A DNA stretch of 13,764 nt, from NCBI GenBank assembly GCA_020851835.1, contig JADZBZ010000191.1, positions 1 to 13,764 on the forward strand, read 5' to 3'. Shown here piece by piece: positions 1 to 8,428 of the stretch; within the stretch, counting starts at the first letter, position 1, and each line of letters starts with the position of its first letter. Origin of the DNA: Acidobacteriota bacterium (GTDB lineage: Bacteria > Acidobacteriota > Vicinamibacteria > Vicinamibacterales > UBA2999). The position numbers and the translations under genes were made by a program. The notes below the pieces were generated by a model. That model was not told the DNA's origin. It was given only the letters and a program-made list of their open reading frames with translations, and did not search any database.

Positions 1-581
1 CCGGCAAACCGGAGTCCGTCCGGGCCGACCGTCTCCCCCACTCGCGCCAGCAGCGCACTGGCCACCACCTGTGGCAGGTGGCTGATCGCGGCGACGAGGC
101 GATCGTGCGCGTCACCGTTGTCGTCCAGCAGGGCCGGCACGGCGCCCAGCCGCGTCACCAGCGCGGTGGCCCGCGCCACCGCCTCCTGCGCGGCGCCCTC
201 GGTCACGAGACACCAGGTCCGGCCGTCGAACAGGGTGGGTCGCGCGCCGCGCGGACCGCTGGACGTGCCGCCAGCCATCGGGTGACCCGGCACGAACCGG
301 TCGAGGCCGGCCCGGCGCGCGGCGGCGACGATGGCGAGCTTCGTGCTCCCGGTGTCGGTGATGAGCCGAGCGTCGGGTGCCAGGGCCGGCAGGCGCGGGA
401 TGAGCGCGACGATCGCGTCCACGGGTGCCGACAGGACGATGGTCGTAGCCTTGGCCAGCGCCGAGAGGTCGTCGCCGCGATCGATGCTGGCCACGGCCGC
501 ACCCGGGTGCTGCCTTTCCCAGGCCAGGCGGACGGATCGCCCGATGAGCCCGTCGCCGACGATCGCCAGCCGTTCGTCCAC
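1..581 (-). CDS. tyrA: Prephenate dehydrogenase (TyrA), 3' end outside window
   Basis: NAD(P)-dependent oxidative decarboxylation of prephenate (or arogenate) on the way to tyrosine; cytosolic. 193 codons are visible and the frame is open to the window edge. The N-terminal Rossmann loop reads GDGLIG (residues 9-14), with Asp34 at the end of the second strand, which favours NAD over NADP. HPMAGG (His100) aligns with the catalytic-histidine motif of the TyrA family, and SHLPQ (167-171) is a further family block. The C-terminal prephenate-binding arginine lies outside the window. The start is a GTG 16 bases after the aroF stop, with AGGCGG shortly upstream; no better in-frame start is seen. It is the last visible gene of the aromatic operon. 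Prephenate versus arogenate preference cannot be told from this part. Confidence 0.9.
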   Translation of the reverse strand, partial: MDERLAIVGDGLIGRSVRLAWERQHPGAAVASIDRGDDLSALAKATTIVLSAPVDAIVALIPRLPALAPDARLITDTGSTKLAIVAAARRAGLDRFVPGHPMAGGTSSGPRGARPTLFDGRTWCLVTEGAAQEAVARATALVTRLGAVPALLDDNGDAHDRLVAAISHLPQVVASALLARVGETVGPDGLRFA

Positions 582-597
582 CGGAAGCGTCCGCCGC

Positions 598-1644
598 CTA
601 TCGAGCCCAGCCGCGCCTGGCAATCGGCTCGAGACAGATGCTGCGGCCGATGGCCGGCGCGATGATGCGCAACTCGGCCATCAGGCGATCGAACTGCGCC
701 GGGTAGAGCGACTGCGCGCCGTCACTCATGGCGTGATCGGGATCGCAGTGCACCTCGATCAGGAGGCCGTCGGCGCCCGCGGCCACCGCGGCGCGCGCCA
801 TGGGCGCCACCTTGTCCCGGCGTCCCGTGCCGTGGCTCGGATCCACGAACACGGGCAGGTGGCTCAACTGCTTGACGATGGGAATGGCCGAGATGTCGAG
901 GGTGTTTCGCGTGGCCGTTTCAAAGGTGCGGATACCGCGCTCGCACAGCACGACTTGCGTGTTGCCGCCGGCGAGGACGTACTCGGCCGACAGGAGCCAC
1001 TCTTCGACGGTGGCCGAGATGCCCCGCTTCAGCAGCACGGGCTTACGCGTCCGCCCGAGCTCACGCAGCAACGTGAAGTTCTGCATGTTGCGGGCGCCCA
1101 CCTGGAAGACGTCGGCGTAGCGGTCGATGACCTCGATCTGGCTGATGTCCATGACCTCGGTCACCAGCCTCAGGTCGTGCGTGTTGGCCGCGGCGTGTAG
1201 CAGCCGCAGCCCCTCTTCGCCGAGTCCCTGGAAGCTGTAGGGCGAGGAGCGGGGCTTGAACGCGCCGCCGCGCAGCATCTTCGCGCCGGCGCGTTTGACG
1301 GCAGCGGTCGTGGTGTCGACCTGGGCCTCGTTCTCGGCCGAGCAGGGGCCCGCGATGACGATCACCTCGTCGCCCCCGACGCGCACATCGCCCACCTGGA
1401 AGACCGTGTCTTCCGGCTTGAAGGTGCGGCTCGCCAGTTTGTACGGCTCGGTGATGCGCAGTACTTCGTGCACGCCCTCCATGAGTTCGATCAGCCGCGG
1501 ATCGACCTTGCCGCTGCCGACCACGCCGAGCACCACCCGCGCCGCGCCGGTCGAGCGATGCACGTCCATGCCCAGCTCGACCAGGTGCGCGATCACGCGC
1601 TCCACCTGTTCGGTGGACACCCGCTCCTTCATGACGACGACCAT
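598..1644 (-). CDS. aroF: 3-deoxy-7-phosphoheptulonate (DAHP) synthase, type I-beta with N-terminal regulatory domain
   Basis: Condenses phosphoenolpyruvate and erythrose 4-phosphate to DAHP, the first step of the shikimate pathway. The 348-residue length and layout match the Thermotoga-type enzyme: a ferredoxin-like (ACT-like) N-terminal domain at about 1-70, then a TIM barrel. The metal ligands are all present: Cys101 (AGPCS), His271 (DPSHGTG), Glu297 and Asp308. The substrate-binding block FKPRSSPYSFQG spans 129-140. In characterised relatives the N-terminal domain mediates feedback inhibition by Tyr or Phe; here that is inference. The ATG lies 3 bases after the chorismate mutase stop, with GAGAG upstream. 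A second in-frame ATG four codons later is possible. The symbol follows the common bacterial annotation; this family is also called aroG or aroA. Confidence 0.97.
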   Translation of the reverse strand: MVVVMKERVSTEQVERVIAHLVELGMDVHRSTGAARVVLGVVGSGKVDPRLIELMEGVHEVLRITEPYKLASRTFKPEDTVFQVGDVRVGGDEVIVIAGPCSAENEAQVDTTTAAVKRAGAKMLRGGAFKPRSSPYSFQGLGEEGLRLLHAAANTHDLRLVTEVMDISQIEVIDRYADVFQVGARNMQNFTLLRELGRTRKPVLLKRGISATVEEWLLSAEYVLAGGNTQVVLCERGIRTFETATRNTLDISAIPIVKQLSHLPVFVDPSHGTGRRDKVAPMARAAVAAGADGLLIEVHCDPDHAMSDGAQSLYPAQFDRLMAELRIIAPAIGRSICLEPIARRGWAR

Positions 1645-1647
1645 GTT

Positions 1648-1962
1648 TCAGCTCTCAGTTTCCGGGGCCGAAGCCCCTCCGGTGTGACGCTCGATTTCCA
1701 CCCGCTGGATCCGCCGCGCTTCATCCATGACACGCTCGTACAACCGCTCGATGGCCTCGGCGGTCAGGGGCCCGTCGAGGCCGGCGTTGACCGCCTTCAC
1801 GTGCGCGATCACGACGGCCTCGCGCCCGGGTTCGTAGATCCGCATGCCGATTTCCCGCTTGAGCCGCCCGACCTCCGATGCACAGCGTGCCCGCTGGTCG
1901 AGCAGGCGCACGATCGCATCGTCGAGCCGGTCGATCTCGGCCCGCAGCGCATCGAGCGTCAT
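1648..1962 (-). CDS. Chorismate mutase, AroQ class (monofunctional)
   Basis: Rearranges chorismate to prephenate, the branch point to Tyr and Phe. It encodes 104 residues, a single all-helical AroQ domain. Active-site residues of the E. coli enzyme are found at matching spacing: Arg7 (R11), Arg24 (R28), Lys35 (K39), Glu44 (in place of D48), Glu48 (E52) and Gln86 (Q88). The D48 to Glu change is conservative. The frame stays open upstream, but the ATG chosen overlaps the trpA stop as ATGA, like other junctions in this operon, and starts the protein just before the LRAEIDRLD helix. An ATG at 1977 adding five residues is an alternative. It sits directly before the DAHP synthase gene, so a physical complex with AroF is conceivable but unproven. 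Confidence 0.93.
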   Translation of the reverse strand: MTLDALRAEIDRLDDAIVRLLDQRARCASEVGRLKREIGMRIYEPGREAVVIAHVKAVNAGLDGPLTAEAIERLYERVMDEARRIQRVEIERHTGGASAPETES

Positions 1963-2747
1963 GCCGTCATCAGCCATCGGACATACCGCTCGACCTCGTC
2001 GAGGAGGCGCGGCGTCCCGCCGTGCTCCGCAATCACCGAGACCAGGGCGCTGCCCACGACGGCGGCATCGGCCCACTGGCCGATGGCCCGCACGTGCTCG
2101 GGCTGGGACACCCCGAACCCGACGGCCAGGGGCATCGAGGTCACCTGCCGGATGCGCTCGGCGAGTGCCGGCGCCGAGTCGGCCACGTCCAGGCGGGCGC
2201 CCGTGACACCCAGCCGCGAAATCCCGTACAGGAAGCCACTGCCCATGGCTGCGGCGCGCCGGATCCGCTCGATCGTGGTGGTCGGACTCAGCAGGAAGAT
2301 TGTATCAATGCCACGGGCCGAGAACGCGGTGCGCCACTGGTCGGCCTCCTCTGGAGGCACGTCGAGCGTGAGGACCCCGTCCACCCCGGCCTCGGCGGCC
2401 CGGCCGGCGAAGCTGTCCAGCCCCATTCGCAAAATCGGGTTGGCGTAGCTGAAGATCACGATGGGCGCCTCGAGTCGGGGGCGAACCGACGCCACCATGC
2501 CGAGCACGCCGCTGAGGTGCGCCCCTCCGGCAAGAGCGCGCTCGGTGGCCCGCTGAATGACAGGGCCGTCGGCCAGCGGATCCGAAAAGGGGACGCCCAC
2601 TTCCAGAACGTCGGCGCCAGCGGCCTCGAGCCGTAGGAGGATCTCGGCCGTGGCCGCCAGGCTCGGATCACCGGCGGTCACGTAGGTGACCAGGCCCGTG
2701 CGCTCCCGGCCGCGGATGCGCTCGAACGCGGCTTCAATGCGCGACAT
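1959..2747 (-). CDS. trpA: Tryptophan synthase alpha subunit
   Basis: Cleaves indole-3-glycerol phosphate to indole and glyceraldehyde 3-phosphate and passes indole to TrpB through the alpha2-beta2 tunnel. The 262-residue TIM barrel is the usual length. Catalytic Glu49 and Asp60 lie in LEVGVPFSDPLADGP at the same positions as in E. coli. FSYANPILRMG and YGISRLGVTGAR match the family's substrate and phosphate-binding loops. The ATG overlaps the end of trpB by 14 bases and has a good Shine-Dalgarno, AGGAG at 2754-2758, six bases upstream, which decides the start. The stop overlaps the chorismate mutase start. Confidence 0.98.
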   Translation of the reverse strand: MSRIEAAFERIRGRERTGLVTYVTAGDPSLAATAEILLRLEAAGADVLEVGVPFSDPLADGPVIQRATERALAGGAHLSGVLGMVASVRPRLEAPIVIFSYANPILRMGLDSFAGRAAEAGVDGVLTLDVPPEEADQWRTAFSARGIDTIFLLSPTTTIERIRRAAAMGSGFLYGISRLGVTGARLDVADSAPALAERIRQVTSMPLAVGFGVSQPEHVRAIGQWADAAVVGSALVSVIAEHGGTPRLLDEVERYVRWLMTA

Positions 2748-3957
2748 CGCCGGCTCCTGTCAGCAGACCCTCGACGGTCTGCACGTCCTTGTCGCCGCGG
2801 CCCGAGAGGCTCACCAGCAGCACCGCGTCGGGCCCGAAGCGGGCGGCGGCCGTGCGTAGGTGGGCGATGGCGTGCGCCGACTCGAGGGCGGGAATGATGC
2901 CCTCGATCCGCGCGAGTTCCTGGAACGCCGCCAGCGCATCGGTGTCGGTGGCGAAGTGATATTCCGCCCGCCCGGTCGCCTGAAGGTGGGCATGCTCGGG
3001 ACCGACGGCCGCGTAGTCGAGTCCGGCCGACACCGAGTGCGTAGCCTCGATGTTGCCGTGCTCGTCCTGGAGCACCCACGTCCGGGTGCCCTGGAGCACA
3101 CCCGCGGCGCCGCCGGCAAACCGTGCCGCGTGACGTCCCGGGGCGATACGCTCGCCACCGGCTTCGACGCCGATCAGCGCCACCCCGGGGTCGGCGATGA
3201 AGGCGTCGAAAATGCCGATGGCGTTACTGCCACCGCCGACGCAGGCAATGACGGCCTCCGGCAGACGGCCCACCTGCTCGAGACACTGCGACCTGGCCTC
3301 CCGGCCGATCACCGACTGGAATTCGCGCACCATCAGCGGGTAGGGGTGAGGCCCCAGCGCCGAGCCGAGCAGGTAGTGTGTATCGTGCGGCCGCGCGACC
3401 CAGTCGCGCATAGCCTCGTTGATGGCATCCTTGAGCGTCCGGCTGCCCGAATCCACGCCCTCGACCGTGGCGCCGAGCAACCGCATGCGAAAGACGTTCA
3501 GCGCCTGACGTCGCATGTCTTCGGTCCCCATGTAGACCACGCACTCGAGTCCGAGCAACGCGCAGGCGGTGGCGCTCGCGACGCCGTGCTGCCCGGCGCC
3601 GGTCTCGGCGACGATGCGGGTCTTCCCCATCCGTTGCGCCAGCAGTGCCTGCCCCAGTGCGTTGTTGATCTTGTGCGCGCCGGTATGCGTCAGGTCCTCG
3701 CGTTTGAGCAGGATCCGCGCGCCACCGCACGCGGCGCTCAAACGGCGCGCCTCCCACAGCGGCGTCGGCCGTCCGACGTAGTGGCGCAGCAGCCGGTCGA
3801 GCTCGGCGCCGAAAGCCGCGTCCTCGCGCGCGGCCAGATACTCGCGCTCGAGCGCTTCGATGGGCGCCACCAGCGTCTCGGGCACAAAGCGGCCGCCAAA
3901 CGCCCCGAAATACCCGCGCGCGTCCGGATCGCGGCGGCCAAACCAGTTGCTGCTCAT
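2734..3957 (-). CDS. trpB: Tryptophan synthase beta subunit
   Basis: PLP enzyme joining indole and serine to give tryptophan. The 407 residues are of normal TrpB length and of the main (TrpB1) type. The PLP-binding Lys96 is in HKINN, catalytic Glu118 in ETGAGQHG, the PLP phosphate loop is GGGSNAIG, and SGRGDKD is near the C-terminus. The frame is open far upstream through trpF, but homology begins at MSSNWFGRR. That ATG overlaps the trpF stop as ATGA, with GAGAG seven bases upstream, so 3957 is chosen. It overlaps trpA by 14 bases, consistent with translational coupling of two subunits needed in equal amounts. Confidence 0.98.
   Translation of the reverse strand: MSSNWFGRRDPDARGYFGAFGGRFVPETLVAPIEALEREYLAAREDAAFGAELDRLLRHYVGRPTPLWEARRLSAACGGARILLKREDLTHTGAHKINNALGQALLAQRMGKTRIVAETGAGQHGVASATACALLGLECVVYMGTEDMRRQALNVFRMRLLGATVEGVDSGSRTLKDAINEAMRDWVARPHDTHYLLGSALGPHPYPLMVREFQSVIGREARSQCLEQVGRLPEAVIACVGGGSNAIGIFDAFIADPGVALIGVEAGGERIAPGRHAARFAGGAAGVLQGTRTWVLQDEHGNIEATHSVSAGLDYAAVGPEHAHLQATGRAEYHFATDTDALAAFQELARIEGIIPALESAHAIAHLRTAAARFGPDAVLLVSLSGRGDKDVQTVEGLLTGAGDVAH
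2754..2758 (-). promoter_or_regulatory. Ribosome binding site of trpA
   Basis: AGGAG, six bases before the trpA ATG at 2747 and inside the end of trpB. It fixes the trpA start. Confidence 0.75.
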
Positions 3958-4556
3958 GCGTGTGCTCTCACGGCCGCGACAAACGCGGCCAGCTTGTGAA
4001 TGTCCTTCAGGCCGGGTGCGCTCTCCACACCCGACGACACGTCGACGCCGACAGGCCTGACCGTGGCTATTGCGGCGCCGACGTTGGCGGGCGTCAGCCC
4101 GCCGGCCAGAATCACGGGCCGCCGGGCGGCCACCTCCCCCGCGCGCATCCAATCGATGGTCTGCCCGGTGCCGCCGCGCCGGACGGCGTCGTGCGCGTCG
4201 AGCAGCACGATCGACATGCCGGGCACGTCCGGGTCGATCCCGGCGGTGTCGCTGGCCAGAGAGGCGGCCTGAATGAGCGGCATCCCCGCCGGCAGCGTAG
4301 GGGGCCGTCCGTGCACCTGCGCCACCTGGATTCCGGCGGCGCGCGCCTGCGCGACGTCGGCCTCGCTTGGATCGACAAAGACACCGACCGGGGTGACGAA
4401 CGGGGATAGCTGCTCCAGGATAGCGGCCACCGTGTCGAGCGAAACGGCGCGCGGGCTCGAGGGCCAGAGCACGAAGCCCACGGCGTGGACGCCCAGTCGC
4501 GCCGCAGCCAGGGCATCTTCGACGCGAGTGATGCCGCAGACCTTGATCAGCGTCAC
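3954..4556 (-). CDS. trpF: Phosphoribosylanthranilate isomerase
   Basis: Third enzyme of tryptophan synthesis from chorismate: Amadori rearrangement of phosphoribosylanthranilate to CdRP. It encodes 200 residues, a monofunctional TIM barrel. The N-terminus KVCGIT places the catalytic Cys at residue 7, and VLLDAHD (117-123) carries the probable acid Asp120. GGTGQTIDW and ILAGGLTPANV are the phosphate-binding blocks, and VDVSSGVE is also typical. The start is GTG, inferred from homology and from the GTGA overlap with the trpC stop. It is not fused to trpC, unlike in enteric bacteria. Confidence 0.97.
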   Translation of the reverse strand: MTLIKVCGITRVEDALAAARLGVHAVGFVLWPSSPRAVSLDTVAAILEQLSPFVTPVGVFVDPSEADVAQARAAGIQVAQVHGRPPTLPAGMPLIQAASLASDTAGIDPDVPGMSIVLLDAHDAVRRGGTGQTIDWMRAGEVAARRPVILAGGLTPANVGAAIATVRPVGVDVSSGVESAPGLKDIHKLAAFVAAVRAHA

Positions 4557-5356
4557 ACGGCCTCCACCAGCATTGCCCGCAGCGCGTCACCGGGATGTGG
4601 CGTCGTCATGAAACGCTCGCCCATCAGGAACGCCCGGTAACCGAGCGCGCCCAGGCGCCCGATATCGTCGGCGGACCGCAGTCCACTCTCGCTGACACCC
4701 GTAATCGATGGGAACAACCGGGGCGCGAGGCGCTCCGAGAGGCCGATGTCGACCTCCAGGGTTCGGAGGTTGCGGTTGTTGACACCGACCAGGGTGGCGC
4801 CGGCGTCGAGCGCCCGGGAGAACTCGTCCTCGGAATGCACCTCCACCAGCACGGCCAGGCCAAGCGCCGACGCCTCGCGTCGGAGCGCCCGGAGGGCCGC
4901 ATCCTCGAGCGCAGCGACGATCAGCAGCACGGCATCCGCTCCGTGTGCCACCGCTTCGACGAGCTGATACGAGTCGACGATGAAGTCCTTGCGAAGCAGT
5001 GGCGTGTCCACGGCCGCTCGCACCGCGGTCAGGTGCGCCAGGGCGCCGTCGAAGAACATCGGCTCGGTGAGCACCGAGATGGCCGCGGCGCCGGAGGCGG
5101 CGTAGCCCGTGGCGATGGCCACCGGATCGTAGGCGGCCCGCAGAACGCCGCGCGACGGCGAGCGACGCTTGCACTCCGCGATGACGTTGACGCGACCAGC
5201 CTGTGCCAACGCATGGGCGAATGCCGCGGCGCGCGGCGCGCGGTCTTCCGCCCGGCGCTCGACGGCCGCCCGTCGATTTCGCGTGCCGGCGTTCTCGACC
5301 CGCACTCTCGTGGCGGCCACGATGGCTTCGAGCAGGTCGGGCAGCCCGCCGCTCAT
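4553..5356 (-). CDS. trpC: Indole-3-glycerol phosphate synthase
   Basis: Closes the indole ring by decarboxylating CdRP to indole-3-glycerol phosphate. 267 residues, a single-domain TIM barrel. Family blocks: IAECKRRSPSRG (59-70, with Glu61 and Lys63), LLRKDFIVD (Lys123), LVEVH (Glu172), GVNNRNLRTLEVD (191-203) and VSESG (Glu223). The open frame runs upstream through trpD, but the ATG at 5356 fits the protein family, overlaps the trpD stop as ATGA and has AGGAG at 5365-5369, eight bases upstream. Confidence 0.97.
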   Translation of the reverse strand: MSGGLPDLLEAIVAATRVRVENAGTRNRRAAVERRAEDRAPRAAAFAHALAQAGRVNVIAECKRRSPSRGVLRAAYDPVAIATGYAASGAAAISVLTEPMFFDGALAHLTAVRAAVDTPLLRKDFIVDSYQLVEAVAHGADAVLLIVAALEDAALRALRREASALGLAVLVEVHSEDEFSRALDAGATLVGVNNRNLRTLEVDIGLSERLAPRLFPSITGVSESGLRSADDIGRLGALGYRAFLMGERFMTTPHPGDALRAMLVEAV

Positions 5357-6378
5357 GTCTGGCGCTCCTGTCCACCGGAGACGGCCGCGAGCCGCGCGAG
5401 TGTCCGCCGCACGGCGCCGCTGTCGAGGGCCTCTTCGGCCCGCTCGACGCCCGATCGGACGGAGTCGGCCGTACCCGCCACCATCAAGGCCGCCCCGGCG
5501 TTGAGCAGCACGACGTCGCGCGCGGCCCCTGGTTCGCCGGCGAACACGCTCGCCACGATGGCCGCGTTCTCCGCGGCGTCGCCGCCGGCCAGCGCGCCCG
5601 CCACGGCCTTCGGCAATCCGTAGTCCGACGGGTGCACGTAGAAGGTGTGCACGGCGCCGTCCCTCACCTCGGACACCTTGGTGTGCCCGGTGGTCGAAAG
5701 CTCGTCCAGGCCGTCCGCGCCGTGAACGACCCAGGCCCGCTCGGCGCCCAGAGCCAGCAGCGTCCGGGCGATGAGCTCGGTCAGTTCCGGACGGGGCACG
5801 CCGACGATCTGGTGCGTGGGCCGCGCCGGGTTGGTGAGCGGACCGAGCAGATTGAAGGCGGTGCGGACGCCCAGGTCCTTGCGCGCCTGGGCGGCATGGC
5901 GCATGGCCGGATGGAACGTCGGCGCGAAGAGGAATGCGATTCCAGCCTCGTCGAGGCAGCGCGACGCGGCCTCGGGCGTCATCTGGACGTCGACGCCCAG
6001 GGCCTGCAGAACATCGGCGCTGCCGCACCGGCTCGAGACCGACCGGTTGCCGTGCTTGGCCACGCGAACCCCGCACGAGGCCACGACGAGGGCGGCGGCC
6101 GTCGAGATGTTGAAGCTGCCCGACCGGTCGCCGCCGGTGCCGCAGGTGTCGAAGACCGTACCGCGCGTACGCCGCAGGCTCACCGCATGCTCGCGCATCG
6201 TCGTGGCGAACCCGACGAGTTCGGCGGGCCGCTCGCCCTTCATCGCCAGGCCCACCAGCAGGCCCGCAATCTGGGCGGGCGCGGCCTCGCCCCGCATGAT
6301 GGAACCCATGGCGGCGGCAGCCTGTGCTTCCGACAGGTCCTCGTGCCGCCCGAGCCGCTCGATCAAATCGGAGAACAC
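5353..6378 (-). CDS. trpD: Anthranilate phosphoribosyltransferase
   Basis: Transfers phosphoribose from PRPP to anthranilate. The 341 residues are the normal length for a monofunctional, non-TrpG-fused enzyme. Signature motifs: DTCGTGGD (77-84, PRPP pyrophosphate loop), NIST (90-93) and KHGNRSVSS (108-116), then FAPTFHPAM and RTAFNLLGPLTNPA for the second domain. The start is GTG, two bases after the trpG stop; the alpha-helical N-terminal domain starts immediately, so no extension is likely. Confidence 0.97.
   Translation of the reverse strand: MFSDLIERLGRHEDLSEAQAAAAMGSIMRGEAAPAQIAGLLVGLAMKGERPAELVGFATTMREHAVSLRRTRGTVFDTCGTGGDRSGSFNISTAAALVVASCGVRVAKHGNRSVSSRCGSADVLQALGVDVQMTPEAASRCLDEAGIAFLFAPTFHPAMRHAAQARKDLGVRTAFNLLGPLTNPARPTHQIVGVPRPELTELIARTLLALGAERAWVVHGADGLDELSTTGHTKVSEVRDGAVHTFYVHPSDYGLPKAVAGALAGGDAAENAAIVASVFAGEPGAARDVVLLNAGAALMVAGTADSVRSGVERAEEALDSGAVRRTLARLAAVSGGQERQT
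5365..5369 (-). promoter_or_regulatory. Ribosome binding site of trpC
   Basis: AGGAG, eight bases before the trpC ATG at 5356 and inside the end of trpD. It supports the chosen start against the longer open frame. Confidence 0.75.
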
Positions 6379-6380
6379 GG

Positions 6381-6944
6381 CTATATCTCGAGGAAGTTGC
6401 GCAGGAGCCGGCGCCCTTCGGGCGTCAGCACCGACTCTGGGTGGAACTGCACGCCGTGCACCGGAAGGGTCCGGTGCCGCAGTCCCATGATGATGCCGTC
6501 GCCGCGCGTGCGCGAGGTGACCTCGAGCTCGTCGGGGACCTCGTCGGCGACGATCAGCGAGTGATACCGGCCCACTTCGAACGCCTGAGGGAGGCCGGCG
6601 AACACCCCGCGCGCGTCGTGTTCAATCACCGACGTCTTGCCGTGAATGGGCGCCGGTGCGCGCACGACGCGTCCGCCGAAGGCCATGCCGATGGCCTGGT
6701 GCCCCAGGCAGACGCCCAGCACCGGCCGCGTGGGGCCGATCGAACGAATCACCTCCAGCGAGACTCCCGCATCCTCGGGCCGCCCCGGGCCGGGCGAGAT
6801 GACGATTCGATCTGGCGCCAGCGCCCGGACGTCGGCCACCGTGATCTCGTCGTTGCGGCGCACCGAAATATCCGCCCCCAGCTCGCCCAGGTACTGGACG
6901 AGGTTGTACGTGAACGAATCGTAGTTGTCGATCACCAGCACCAT
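6381..6944 (-). CDS. trpG: Anthranilate synthase glutamine amidotransferase subunit
   Basis: Class I amidotransferase that hydrolyses glutamine and channels ammonia to TrpE. 187 residues. The catalytic triad is visible: Cys79 in GVCLGHQ, and His168 and Glu170 in QFHPES. The oxyanion-hole region is PGPGRP. The N-terminus VLVIDNYDSFTYN is characteristic of this family. The ATG lies 11 bases after the trpE stop with TAGGGG upstream; the open frame continues upstream but that part is trpE read out of frame. In many bacteria this subunit also serves p-aminobenzoate synthesis (PabA); whether it does here is unknown. Confidence 0.97.
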   Translation of the reverse strand: MVLVIDNYDSFTYNLVQYLGELGADISVRRNDEITVADVRALAPDRIVISPGPGRPEDAGVSLEVIRSIGPTRPVLGVCLGHQAIGMAFGGRVVRAPAPIHGKTSVIEHDARGVFAGLPQAFEVGRYHSLIVADEVPDELEVTSRTRGDGIIMGLRHRTLPVHGVQFHPESVLTPEGRRLLRNFLEI

Positions 6945-6955
6945 GCGGGCGACCC

Positions 6956-8428
6956 CTAGAGCCCCGCCTGCGCGAGCTCGAGCGCGCGGATCATCGCCCG
7001 GGCCTTGTCGCGCGTTTCTTCGTACTCGGCGGTCGGGTTCGAGTCGGCCACGATGCCCGCGCCGGCCTGCACGAGGGCTCGGCCGCCCTCGAGCACCACG
7101 GTGCGGATGGCGATGCAGAAATCGAGATTGCCCGCGAAGTCCAGGTACCCGACTGCGCCGGCGTACAGGCCGCGCCGCGAGGGTTCCAGCGCGTCGACGA
7201 TCTGCATGGCCCGCACCTTCGGCGCACCCGAGACCGTGCCCGCCGGGAAACACGCCACCAGGGCGTCGAGGCGATCGCGATTGTCGGCCAGGGTACCCTC
7301 CACGACGGAGACCAGGTGCATGACGTGGGAGTAGCGCTCCAACGCCATGAACGTAGGAACCCGCACGGTGCCGTACTCGCACACCCGGCCAAGATCGTTG
7401 CGTCCCAGGTCCACGAGCATGACGTGCTCGGCCTTCTCCTTTTCGTTGCGCTTCAGCTCTTCCGCCAGCCGGCGGTCCTCTTCGTCGGTGCGACCGCGCG
7501 GGCGGGTGCCGGCAATCGGGTGCGTGACGGCGTGCCGCCCCTCGACACGCACGAGCATCTCGGGCGAGGAGCCGACGATCGAGCGACCGCCCATGCGGAT
7601 GAAGAACATGTAGGGTGACGGGTTCACGTGGCGCAGCGCGCGAAACACGGTAAAAGCATCGGCGCCAATCTCCGCCTCGAAGCGCTGCGAGAGCACCACC
7701 TGGTAGATGTCGCCGGCGGCGATGTGCTCCTTGGCGGTGCGCACCATGCCTTCGAAGGCCTCCTGCGTCACGTTCGAAGTGAACGCGAGCGGCGGCGCCT
7801 CGACCGGGCGCGGCAGTGACAACGCCCGCTCGAGCTCGCGCTCGAGGAACTCGATCTTCGTGCAGGCGAACTGGTAGAGCGCTCGCAGATCCTCGTCGCC
7901 GGTGATGCGCGCGTTGGCGATGAGCAGAATCCGGTGCTGCACGTGGTCGAAAGCCAGCACCGTGTCGAAGAGCATGAAGCCGGCCTGATCGGTCTCGGCC
8001 GGCCCGGCCACGGCCGGCGCGACGGCCGGCTCGAACCAGGGGGCCGCGTCGTAGCCGAAATAGCCGACCGCTCCGCCCGTGAACCGCGGCAGCCCAGGGA
8101 CGAAGGGTGACTGGAACCCGCTCATCAGCGACCGCAGCGTGTCGATGAGCGGCCGATCCGAGGCCGTCACGGTGCCGGCCTGTTCGATCGTCGTCTGGGC
8201 GTCCCGCCCGCGGAGGATGAGGAACGGATCCTTGCCGAGAAACGAATAGCGTCCCACGTGCTCGCCGCCTTCCACGCTCTCGAGCAGGAAGGCGTAGTCG
8301 GAGTGCTCGGCAATCTTGAGGAACGCCGACACCGGCGTCAGCAGATCGGCGACGATCTCTTTGCAGACCGGCACGAACGTACCGCGCTTGGCGAGATCGA
8401 CGAACTCTTCGAACGAGGTCAGCTTCAT
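6956..8428 (-). CDS. trpE: Anthranilate synthase component I
   Basis: Converts chorismate to anthranilate with ammonia from TrpG; first committed step to tryptophan. 490 residues. The N-terminal half has LLES at 48-51 followed after exactly ten residues by Ser62, the LLES-x10-S element that binds feedback-inhibiting tryptophan in studied TrpE enzymes, so feedback inhibition is expected. The chorismate-binding half shows HPIAGTRPRG (303-312), VDLGRNDLGRV (339-349), YSHVMH with catalytic-type His368, and CFPAGTVSGAPK (393-404). The start ATG overlaps the aroDE stop as ATGA. The frame is open for a long way upstream inside aroDE but carries no homologous residues there. Confidence 0.98.
   Translation of the reverse strand: MKLTSFEEFVDLAKRGTFVPVCKEIVADLLTPVSAFLKIAEHSDYAFLLESVEGGEHVGRYSFLGKDPFLILRGRDAQTTIEQAGTVTASDRPLIDTLRSLMSGFQSPFVPGLPRFTGGAVGYFGYDAAPWFEPAVAPAVAGPAETDQAGFMLFDTVLAFDHVQHRILLIANARITGDEDLRALYQFACTKIEFLERELERALSLPRPVEAPPLAFTSNVTQEAFEGMVRTAKEHIAAGDIYQVVLSQRFEAEIGADAFTVFRALRHVNPSPYMFFIRMGGRSIVGSSPEMLVRVEGRHAVTHPIAGTRPRGRTDEEDRRLAEELKRNEKEKAEHVMLVDLGRNDLGRVCEYGTVRVPTFMALERYSHVMHLVSVVEGTLADNRDRLDALVACFPAGTVSGAPKVRAMQIVDALEPSRRGLYAGAVGYLDFAGNLDFCIAIRTVVLEGGRALVQAGAGIVADSNPTAEYEETRDKARAMIRALELAQAGL

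Noticed and set aside
5203..6564. 453-codon plus-strand open frame across trpD and trpC
   Set aside because: It is antisense to well-supported trpC, trpD and trpG coding and has no domain; a shadow frame.
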